Source: Stictocephala bisonia
Lineage: Eukaryota > Arthropoda > Insecta > Hemiptera > Membracidae
Assembly: GCA_035578905.1 (NCBI GenBank)
Contig: JAQJVL010001104.1
Coordinates: 62,001-126,000, forward strand
DNA: 64,000 bases
Direction of reading: 5' to 3'
Shown here: positions 28,501 to 40,500 of the stretch, piece after piece
Layout of the letters: each line of letters begins with the position of its first letter
How positions within the stretch are numbered: position 1 is the first letter of the stretch
Position numbers and translations under genes: made by a program
Notes under the pieces: generated by a model
What the model was told of the DNA's origin: nothing
Database searches by the model: none
What the model saw: only the letters and a program-made list of their open reading frames with translations

Positions 28501-31500
28501 ATAACAGCATGTCAGAAAACGAGGCTCTAATGTACTTAATACATAAAAGTAAGGGTAACTTAATAAAAAAGTGTCCAAGTATGACATGAATTTTTTTTCT
28601 TCTTACTAGCATAGGTATTCAAAAATATAACGCTAAAAAATGACAGATTTTCTATTTATGTTGAATTATTGTTGATTAATGCTATATTACTAAATTGTTC
28701 TTACTTTCTCATTTATTATGTATCAATATCACAGGATGAAGAAATACCTGATGCACTCAAACAACTATAATACTACAAATTTAAAAAGAAACAAAGCTTT
28801 CATACAAAAATAAATAAATTTCATTTTTAACCAATAAATATTTAAAAACAATTGTAGATGAATGCTAACAATGTTTAATTTACTTACCCTGTAGACCACA
28901 GTAGACAAATGGTCCAAACCCTGGAATATCATAGATACTGTCTTCTTTGTCGCACTTGTAGAGAATCCGGTTGATATCTGCCAGAGTAAGATTAGCTACT
29001 ACATGACTCAAGTCTGGCACGATACTCAGCTTCTGCAGTGCTGTCCGTACAGACTGCTGCGGCACCACTCTATAGCAACACAATTATTCATTAGTTCTCT
29101 TAATTTATGTTTCATACAACCCATTTTTTCATTTTTCACACATGAGCTACAAAACATTTTTGATGATGTATTTGAATAAAAAGAGAAAGAAAAGGAAAAG
29201 AGCACACCTCATAAACTTGTAGGTATATAAACACACAAAAGCAGACATAGTTTGTGAAGTGTTTTGGGGCCAAGTTTAATGAAGAATGTAGAAAGTTAGT
29301 AAAAGAATGAAAGGAAATGAAAAAAAATGACGCTCTCAAACCTAATTGTTGAAAACAAAGAAGTTCATAAGAAACTCAATAAAAATTGTTACCATACATT
29401 ACGATAAGTAAAAAGGAAATTTATTTATAACACTTTACACAACGTAGTAAAATATCTCACTAACAACAGCATGACAAATTTGTATAGAAAAGTAACATTT
29501 TTCCAAAAGATTAAGGCAAAAACTTTAGTGGGTTATTGTAACAAACTTCATGTAAGTGGTTCAAATTCAAAGTGCTGAACCATGAATTAAAGGTACGAAA
29601 GAAAATTTGAGTTCCAATTACAAATTACAACAGACAAAAAGCTAGAAATCGATGCAGACTATCTATCAGCAGAATATTGAATAGACTATGTTCTATATTT
29701 GTAATTTTCATCAAGAAATACAATGTCATTAGATTAAAAAATAAATAAAACATAAAAAAACAAAAAAAATCTTGCTTTACATTATTTTTTTTTTTTTTCT
29801 TTCTTTATAACAGCTCAATTAGTTCCTTCAGTGAATACACAAGTAGCTCGACTAGCCAGTTATGAAGTTGACTTTTAAGCTCATTTCCATGATTTTGAGG
29901 TTTCATGGTTGTGAATTGATGATTTTTCAACCGTTGTAAGAGGGCTTGTTATTGAATCTTGTTTTGTGGTCTATAGGCAAATTTGAGAACTTAATGGAGC
30001 CCGGCAAAACTCATTAAGAGCGAACTCCTAATCAGTTAAGTTAAATTAAGAATGTTCAAAACCACGATTCTACAAGTTCTAATATATGGTTCCGAGGTAA
30101 GAGCACACGCAAAAATCCCCAAAAAAATGTATGACTTTTGAAAATAACAATACTTCTAAAAAGTGTTGGACCAATGCTAGAAGGAGAGACGTGGCAGATC
30201 AGAAAAACTACATGAAGTATACCAGGATCTTGATAGAATTGCACTGTTAAGAAGTAAAAAGATGCAATTGATGGGACATGTTGTTCTAGAGAAGAGTGCA
30301 AAATTATAAAAAATTGTGGAATGGTATACCAGCACAGATGGAAGACCATTGGGCAGATCAAGGATGCACTGGAAAGATCAAGCAGGAGAGATTTCAGAGA
30401 GGTTAGGACTACCCTAATAGAGGCTCAAGACATGAGAAGATCGAGAGACATTGTTAATAAACCACCTGTTTTTTGAGTGGCCTGAGTATTGAGGGACATA
30501 ACAACAAGAACGTTATACTTTTAAAAGTATTGAGTTAATGGGTGAAGTGATTAAAAATGAGAGTTATCTTATGAGAGAACATTTGCAGGAAATAAGTGAA
30601 CGGTCAGTATAAGTGAACACTCATATGTTTGAAGTGAATAAAGCATAGGTAGAAGAATCTCACCTCATATAGGTAGTCATAAGTTTCTTGAGTGTTCTTA
30701 TACAAGACGTGGTGGGGACGCACAGCTGATCGGTTAGGTTGCCACCAGTCTAGCCTCCCCTCATCTTTTCCCAGCCCGGCAGGCCCTTTCACGCTTGCTA
30801 CTGTACAAATAACACATGTGCATCGTCCCTCTCACGATTTGCTTGCAAATCAAACGTTTTCTCATACAATCATAAAATGACTTCGAAACATTCGAAAAAT
30901 CCTGATTTAGAGAAAACGTGGTCAAATGTGAATGTGCGGCCTTGGGAAAAGAGGCGTTTTTCATTTCCATGGTAAAAATACATTCATTTTCATGAGTTGG
31001 TCCAAATTCGGCCGTCATGAACTGATCCTGGCCAAGATACATCTACGCTGTGAATTCTTCATTCACATCACATGTTGCTTGCACATTGATGCTGGTGAAC
31101 CGTTTCCTGTTTATTACTCATCACCATGGAGACCTGGATTCCAAATGGGTATGTGCCGTACAGTCAATCGTTCTTCGTGGAATCAGGTGCTTCGGTACTT
31201 CATGCTCCAGTTCACTGTTGCTTTGTTGAGTTCTTTGTCAGTGGACGGAAACTTAATCCATTGGTTGGATTTCAACAAAACAACTTCTTTGACACTGCAA
31301 ATAGTTTTACAGGCAGTTGTCCTGGTAGTTTTACACACCAACGTCCTCTTCCATCCACTTTGGAACCCAGGATCACCCATGTACTGCAAAAACATTCTGA
31401 ATCATTCTTCATTTATTAGGGCACACCCATGACTTTCAAAATTTTCCCACAGAAAATGTTCGCTCATCCACTCAACATTCTCCATGTCAAACCTGTACAA

Positions 31501-34500
31501 CATCTGGTAATCTACATCTAAGGAATCTCTCCAAACTTCATACAGTTTGCACACGAGAATGGGCGTAAACATGGCCATCACCACTAACATCCAGCACTAA
31601 ATAAAAAAGACTTGTCTTACAACTTTGAGTCTACTAAATAGCAGCTCAACATTTTATACGTGTTCACTTAAATTTCTTAGGGAACTCTTATCTTTATTCA
31701 TATGAAATTATAAGTGTTAATTTACATGAAATTTGTGAGTTAAAAGTGAACACTCAGCTTTATTCCATATCTAGGAGAAAGCATACTACAAATAACATGG
31801 ATTGGCAATTAAACTAAAGGTTGAATTAATTGTTTTTATCTGTAATAAATTATAGTTAACTTGTATGAGGGTTTCTCTATTAATATATATGTACATACTT
31901 AACAGCAACTACACAGCCAGGTTTGAACTTGTCTGTAAAGGTGAGTCGTGTTCCACCGTCGCTGGTCGGACTTAGCTGCAACATCGTTGATTCACTTGGC
32001 TTTAAATTCTCTTTTAAACTGAGGACATATTCTGACAGTCCATTAATCTTCCTGGGATTTTTTTCGTATTGACTTGGTCGTTTGAATTTGTCAGAGGACC
32101 TGAAAGAATTTTAAAAAAAGTGAACATTCTCTTTATACTCTTTATTCATTATCCATTTTTAAGACGCTGATCGTAGAGATATGGACGAATATGAGGGGTG
32201 AATGAGTGTGATGAGTGAAGATGAACGAGTGTAGTCATTCCTACTATCTAAATTCGACTTAGCTCAGATTTATAATGTATTTATAAAGAATACATTGCAT
32301 GAAACATCTAACTTTGTTCTTATGACATATTCCATCTTTAAAACTACTTCAATGCATACAAAAATGAAGATTCTAAAATAATTAAAGAGCTGTTATTATT
32401 AACTCTAATGCATACAAAAATGAAGATTCTAAAATAATTAAAGAGCTGTTATTATTAACTCTAATGCATACAAAAATGAAGATTCTAAAATAATTAAAGA
32501 GCTGTTATTATTAACTCTAATGCATACAAAAATGAAGATTCTAAAATAATTAAAGAGCTGTTATTATTAACTCTAATGCATACAAAAATGAAGATTCTAA
32601 AATAATTAAAGAGCTGTTATTATTAACTCTAATGCATACAAAAATGAAGATTCTAAAATAATTAAAGAGCTGTTATTATTAACTCTATCAGAATATTGTT
32701 TTTATATAAGTTTGATCCTGCAGAAACTGTAACTACCATTTGAAAAATATTATAAAAAAAAGGTCAACAATAAAACTTTTAAAATGTTCAATTTGCAGTC
32801 AAGAAAAGCAGGTAAGTCCAAAGTTCAGATACAAAAATTACCACACAGCCTAGAATGAAATTAAGATAGAATTGTTTGAGTAACGTTTTTGTTATTAATA
32901 ATCTTTCACTGATGAAAGTTGATAAATATTTTTTTTCCTATTTATAATATACTAGCTGAACCCGGCGGACGTTGTCTCGCCTTTCATTTTTCATTGACAT
33001 ACCAAAATAAAGCAATAAAAAGAATTATAGAAAAAAACATTATTTATTAAATGAGTGCAAGAGGGTAAACAATATTTTTGGTCTTCTTATTTGGTGTATA
33101 AATGTAAAGGTTTTTTGGTGAGCCTACTCTCGAGCAAGCGACGTAGAGCTGTCCATGTGAAAAACATGGATTACTTAAATAATTATTACGAATAATTATT
33201 TATTTTTTATTTTCATGTTTCACCACATGTTTTAATTACCGAGGAAAAAAGGTTAACACCAAATACAGATCACCTGATCAAGTAAAAGTAGTGCGTGCTA
33301 CACTCTCAAGGTGAAATGTAGAACTACAATAAATCAAAACATATACAGTACTGTTGTTGTGAGAACTTCAATCTGCTTATGGCATGTGAAACTACATTAA
33401 ACCACACAGTCATATGTTTTTTGTAAACAATTCAGATTCTCCATTTGAATAACATGGGATCTTTAGGAGCCCGTGGGGCGGGACCCTGTGGACTGATCTG
33501 CATCAAACTTCACAGAAACCATCTCGGGAGTATACAGGACAACATCCTAAAGTTTCATGGCGATCGGTTGGATGGTTTGGCAGCGCATAAACTTCAAACA
33601 TATATATATATAAACATCCTCTTTTATAAATATAGATTTCATAAAATAAAAAAACATTGTCTTATGAATTATTATTTTCATAAATCAGCTGAGATTATAT
33701 TTTCATAAACATTGTACTGTTGGAACATAAAACAAATATACTTGTTAGGTGAGTGATGAAGTTGAAGTGTGCTTTTTTTACATTTCAGCTTGGCAATTAT
33801 TATGTTCCTTTCCTAGAGATCATGAATAAAGTATTAATGTATCTGTATGTTTTTATCTCAATCATCTTAAAACATATACTTTCTTATGAAAAGGCAGAAT
33901 TTTCAGAGATTTTCATGACATCCGTGCATAGTAGACACCTTGAAATATCAGTATTAATAACTATATTATCATAATTTAGCCCATTAACACCAATTCATTT
34001 TATTAATAACATATAAATGAACACACAAAAATAAGTAATTTAGATTCTTCCAGCAGAATTTATAACACTAAAAATCAATAAATATTAATTTTTTAACATA
34101 CTGGACTGTATTTATTTATTTTTATTTTATTTATTTATTTATTCATAAGACGCCGATCGTCAAGATATGGGCAAATATGGATTTCGAATGAGTGTGATGA
34201 GTGTAGATGATTGAATGTAGTCATTGTTACAAACTAAGGCCAACTATTCCTTAGAAAGTGTCATTAATTAATAGCCCAATTACAAATGAACAGCTGGTGG
34301 TTATCAGCTGATCCTTCTCAAAACGTATTATGACTCTGATTGGGATCGAACTGAGAACCTTTATCACATGAAGCTGGGATTGAACCAACTACGCTACCGA
34401 CCAATTAACTGTATAGTACTTAAATATTCTATTTCAGTTAAATTTTATTTTAAAATAAAACTAATCATATGTAAAATTTACAGTTAAAATGAGAGAAAAA

Positions 34501-37500
34501 AATTCTCACTTGTGTGAAAAGGCTGCTTCAAGTATGACATAGTCAACATTGCCAGAGACTGTGACTCCATTTCCAGCAATGTGTTTGAATGGATCAGGAT
34601 GTTGAAAAGCAGTGAATGCAACCAAAACAACAGTCTCCCTAGAGGCAGCTGAGTGGCGAGTCACACACACAACATCTGATGTCACTTGGTCCACAAATAC
34701 CTACAGCACACCTGCTGATTAGTGGAAGGAATCCAGTGAGAGGTCCATTAAGGATATTTATGCTGCGGGTGGATATATAAGTAAGCAAGTTGAAAATGAA
34801 CGTGTCAATGAATGACATAAATGTTATCACTATCTGGTACAGCAGTTCTGTGGAGATGAGAGCATTAAATTCTTCACCTAGAATGAAACTGTTAAATAGG
34901 TATTCGTTATGTTAACCAAATCTTTAATTATCAATATAAAATGGTGTTTTAGAAGTACACTATTTCTTTAGTTTTTTAATTAGCATAATATGTGTTGGTA
35001 CATATACAGTACAAGTAAACATCATATAACACAAATTCATTACAATATAAGCACAAAATGCACAAATATTATGGTTATCGATTTCGGTGAACCACGCTTA
35101 CCTTCCTTAGACCAGAGGGATTCAAAAAAGAAACCCGTCTGGTCTGAGGAAGATGAGCGTGGTTCACTGAAATCGATCACCATAATATTTGTGCATTTTG
35201 TGCTTATATTGTAATAAATTTGTGTTGTGTACTGTGTTGTGTAAACACTTGTACTGACTATTTCTTTGTGTTTTATTTGCATATTGTTCATTGGTCTAAC
35301 TTAGTAATTTTCTTATTAGTTTGGTAGCTGGCTTATGAAGTTTGATGGAAGGATCAAGGATTATGATTGTTACTGCAATAAACATATTTTCATTTTTCTA
35401 TATTATCCATAGTTACCATATTGATCAATATGCATATTATTTCTATTACGAGCATTGTGAACTTGTTGAATAATTCCAAGCAAACTTGACTTTATTAATC
35501 AAGTTTTTCAGCTGATTCAACTTTGGTCTTTACATTAACTCAACATATTGCACACTTATGTTTCTGTTGATAGTTACATCAAGTCATAGTATTGTACAGA
35601 AGCATCTCTTAACAGCAAGGGGGCTTGTCATTTGGGGTCAGGTGGGCCCTAGCATTCCACATTTATTTGATAAAATATAAAAATTAAGAGAAGACTCTAT
35701 TTATACTACTATTTCACAAATAAGAAACATGACAAATTTAGTATCACATCAGATGTTTGTAACAGTCACAAGTACTATGATTCCATTACAATAGTGAACT
35801 TAGTCAATCTTGACTGTCTATAACCTGATGTATATATAATACAACAAATCTGATGATTTGAAGATTGTTTCTTCATTAAGAATTCCATTCCGAAAGAGTG
35901 CACACAAATAGCATACAAATAGATTTCTCATCTAATGTTGTATCTCAAATTATTAGCTGTTTTATTTGTTCGTTATAGAGAGCTAGCGTAGTCCTGTGGA
36001 AATGTAATGCAGTTTAAACCAGCTGTAATATCAGACCTCATTTAACCAAATTACTGGCACAAATATTTCTTTTACATGAGATATTTTTGTAAGAAATAAA
36101 ATAATCAAGGGTAAAATATACTACAACTTATTTCCTTCAACAGTTCACCTGATCATATCCTTCTTTGCCTAGATGATAGTGTAGGTTGTTCAGGGCTCTC
36201 TTTCCTGCCACTATTCCGGTGTTAATATTCACTTCGTCTTCTGACCACGATAGGTATTCACGGTTCTCGTTGACAACATGTATCTAAACATAAATTTAAC
36301 AACATTATCACACAAAAAAAATAATTTATTAATAACTTACGTGATATGAATTCAAAATATTAATTACTTTTAGGTTAGTCTGCTTATGTTTAACATGTTC
36401 AGTGCGGAAGACCTGCCCGCGGGTCACGCAGTGTGTGATGTGGCATGCAGTGACACACGCTGGTGTATAGAGTGGTATAGAGGAGCATATGACCCACATG
36501 TCAGTCATACATTTATGACGTCTCATATACATATAAAATCAACTTCAAACAGCTTCTTGGATGTTTACATGGATGTCAACATGGTAAGTGAATTTATATA
36601 CTTCAGCTCCTAGGGATAATAAATAGTGTTAGACAGCCGCAGTCAATGTGTTAAGGAAAAACAATATCAGAATTTTAATAGATACTGTACAATTTCTATT
36701 AATAACATTCTATTGCATTGAGAAAGTCAACTTACTTTTTAATACCAGATGTTTATCTTATTTTCAATCAATTAATAAATGAAATGAGAACAACTTTATT
36801 CAAGAAACATAATTAGGACTTCTTTGCTACTCTTATTAAGACTCTTAAAAGAAACTCTGGGTGGGTTGTTAAGCTAGTCAAGGATTACATTGAGTAAGTA
36901 GATGAGTAGGTCTGAGAAGATGTATGCTTTCCATCAAGACATACACTCGGTTTTTATTACCTTATAGATCGGTGTAGATAAATTATTGCCATAACAAGCA
37001 TGTGACCAGACAGCTAAAATAACTATTGTAAAACTGTTTGGGGCCTTTCTGCGACATCGCAATTGACACAGGTAGAAATGGGTGCAACTCGTTAACGGCC
37101 AAATAAATTAGGAAAGCTCTACTAAAAAGGATCCTTATAAGAAGTAACTAAAATAGAAACTACATTTACCTTGATGAATTTGGATAGATTTCCCACAGTA
37201 ACATTTGTATCCTATATAAAAGTGCCACTAAAGAATAAAATAAAAGGAAAAAGCAAGAACTCAACAATAACTGTATACATACTAAGGATATTTCCTTATT
37301 TAGATCTGTTGAAGGAGGGGTACTTGGTCGTTAGACTGCCCTGTCTGACCCTTGAGGTAATAAACAACTAACTACCTGTTTGCCTGCCCCAATTGGTAGT
37401 TAGTTGTTATAGAATACAACATTTATGTTTTTCAAATAACCATTACATTATAGTAATTATGTTTTTAAGGATATATCATATTAAATATTTAAGGAATTGT

Positions 37501-40500
37501 ATACTGAGGGGGTGTGCCCTCAATATACATTTACATATTCGGTGTGAACAGATTAAAATCTAAGAATCAACTTACTATCAATTTACTGTTATCAGAAATT
37601 GAAAACATTCATGTTACATTTCTATCAGAAAAATAATGACTAAAGAATGTAGAAAAGAGAGGCAAGACTTTTTATAAATTTTATAATGAGATTAACAAAA
37701 TTGTTTCTGATAAACAAATTTTATAATCTTTTTATCTATGATTTTTGATCATACACTTAATTTTCTGAACTCTAGCAACGTGTCTTATATTCTTAATATT
37801 AAACTCTAAAATGAACAATTTCATAACCAGCAGCTAACCTAACAAAATTGGTTAGTTACCATGAGAATTCCCAATTCAACACTGCATTGACATAGTTAAA
37901 AAAAGTAATTTATATTACCAATTTCATAACGGTTATTTAGTAAACATTAATATTTCCAGCAATAAAATCAGATGGTAACCAACAAAAATGAATATGAATA
38001 TAATGTATGTGTAAATAAAACTAATTACTTGTGACAATTATTTTTACTAGAAATTATTATTGATACTGTCTTAACATTCTAACACATTGACTGAAAGCGT
38101 AGATAATTGATTGTATCATTCTAAGGCCGCCGTAGTAAAACTGTATGTCCGCCTGACACCATGAGGGCCACTGGTAGCCCACATCATATGTGCCGCTGTG
38201 CGCCATGTGGACCACCGGTGGCCCCCGCGTCTTTTATAAATCAAACACAAATTTTAGCGCCATTTTTAGTATTACGTAATTTTTAATTATATATTCTAAA
38301 AGCTCATAAAATGTGATAGAAAACGGTCCTCTGGTTTTTAAATAAAGCAACTCTAAATAAGTTTTTATATATTTGAACTAGTTTTTACGACATTTCGACA
38401 GACTAGTTTCTGTCACAAAAAGACTCAATGTCACTTACTAAACACCTAACCTCAAAAGCTGATCAGTGCGCGGGAAGAAAATATAAACATCACAATAAAT
38501 CAGCAGAAACATAATATCATATGGAATATGTAAAGTTTTGCCCCCACGCCATGAGGGCCACCGGTGTACCTCATCAATAACTTCACAAAATGGCGGCAAA
38601 AGACCGGATGTTGGCTATTTTTGTACTCGGGGGGTCATTTCCGGTTGCATGGAACACAGAACTCAAAACAATGAATATTGAACTTTACCGTAGAAACAGC
38701 TGTGGCGCCAGGCTGAAATCTAGTGAGGACCACTGGTGGCCCTCATGGCGTGAGCTAAAATTGTTGTGTGGGCCACCGGTGGCCCTCATGGCAGTCAACG
38801 TGTTAAATAAAAACAACTGAAGTATAAATTTTCATTCATTTACATTTGTCTTGTGTTATAATGGAGACAACTCACCATTAAAAAGTATGCTCAACAATTA
38901 AAAATAAAATCAATATATTTAGATAATTACATGATGTGGCACGAGTTGGTCATAGCCCATGTTGCTGCCAGATGCACAACAAGCCATGGCGACCAAGGCA
39001 GCACTAGGTAGGCTGTCAAACACACTGCGCTTGTCTATGGGGCATGGGTTGTCATGGGTCAAGTCGAGAAACAGAGCATGGGCCACTCCAGGTGCAAGTG
39101 GACGATCTGGCCTAGGGAAGAAGGCTCCTACTGGGACCCCTCCATAGCGATAAACCAACCGGCCCAACTCATGGGAGTCCCATGCAGACATTGCCTCTGG
39201 ATTAACATTATATTTTTAATCTATTTTAAAAAATAAATTGTACATAATGAATATTACACAGAATATAATAAAATATTTGACAAATACTCTAAAGCACCAT
39301 ATAAGATTTACAAGATAGTAGGAGTGTGCGAGTAGTTCAAAATTTGAGTTTTTTCGAGTTTAAAAAAAACTCGAACGACTCAAAATTTTAAAAAACTCAA
39401 AAAAATCCAGTTTAGTTTTGCTATATCTTGCTATAGTCGAGTAAAACTCTATACTCAAGACAAAAGTCCCATTTGTATAATAGATTATAAAGATAATTAT
39501 TTTATGTAGACAACTGTATTTAAAGTATGATCATACATATTCGTAACCGGAGATGTTCTCGCGATGTGTTCAGATTCGTGATTGATGCACACCAGTCTCA
39601 ATCGTACGGCCATAGCGATTACGGCAAAAAGTATTCTTGTTATTTATAAAGAAGGCACGTCCAAATAAGCTGTTCCAAATAGCCATCACTGGTTATTCAT
39701 ACAAAACGTGATACTGATCACAAAGAATTAGTTATTGAACCGTTTCAAAACTTCGTTCCATAACTTTTACCAACATTTGAAATTAACAGTTGCATTTATT
39801 TCAGGTCCATCCATTAAAAGTTCATGACTAAAACTATTCTAAGACTGACAATTTCGGACAGTTTTAATTAAATCGTGTTCGATCTATAACAGAAACTAAG
39901 AACGTAAACTATTGAAATTGAAAAGCTATAATAATTTGAGATAAATGCCCGGAACAGTTTCGTTCTAGCACCGTGATTAATAAAATAATGATTAATGTAG
40001 CTACTACCAGTACATCGCCGATTCGATTTATACGGCCCAATATAAAATAGCCGTGGATTCGATTTGTTATCCAGTTTGTATTGAGTTAGGGATGGTCCAA
40101 CCAGTGACATTTATTCAAATAGTATTCACCAGTGACAATGGTGGCAGTGACAACCATATACCAGTGACTTTTACTGATGACAGCTGTCACTGGTGACGGC
40201 CAGGGTAAGGCCAGCCTCCAGCTCACCGCCGTCCGTCTTAAGTGTAGTGGTGTAGTATTGAACACAGTTTAGACTATGATAATTACTTAAATTACTTAAG
40301 TGTATTTTTGACAAATGTAGGTTTACTAAATAAAAGCAATACAATTATTTAGATTGATTTAAATTTCGTTTTTTGTAAGTAAGCCTAATTTATATTATTC
40401 TAAGTTACAGTATATCCATTTAAAAAATAACTAAAAAACCTAATTGTATATACACGAGTTCTTATATATCCATTCGTAAACTAGCTAAATTAAATTATTA

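Noticed and set aside
30932..31432. 166-codon plus-strand ORF
   Set aside because: It is antisense to the HARBI1-like relic, whose minus-strand motifs explain the composition.
38590..38820. 76-codon plus-strand [11 protein letters not shown]...
   Set aside because: It spans the palindromes and right end of TTAA MITE B; apparent coding is incidental.
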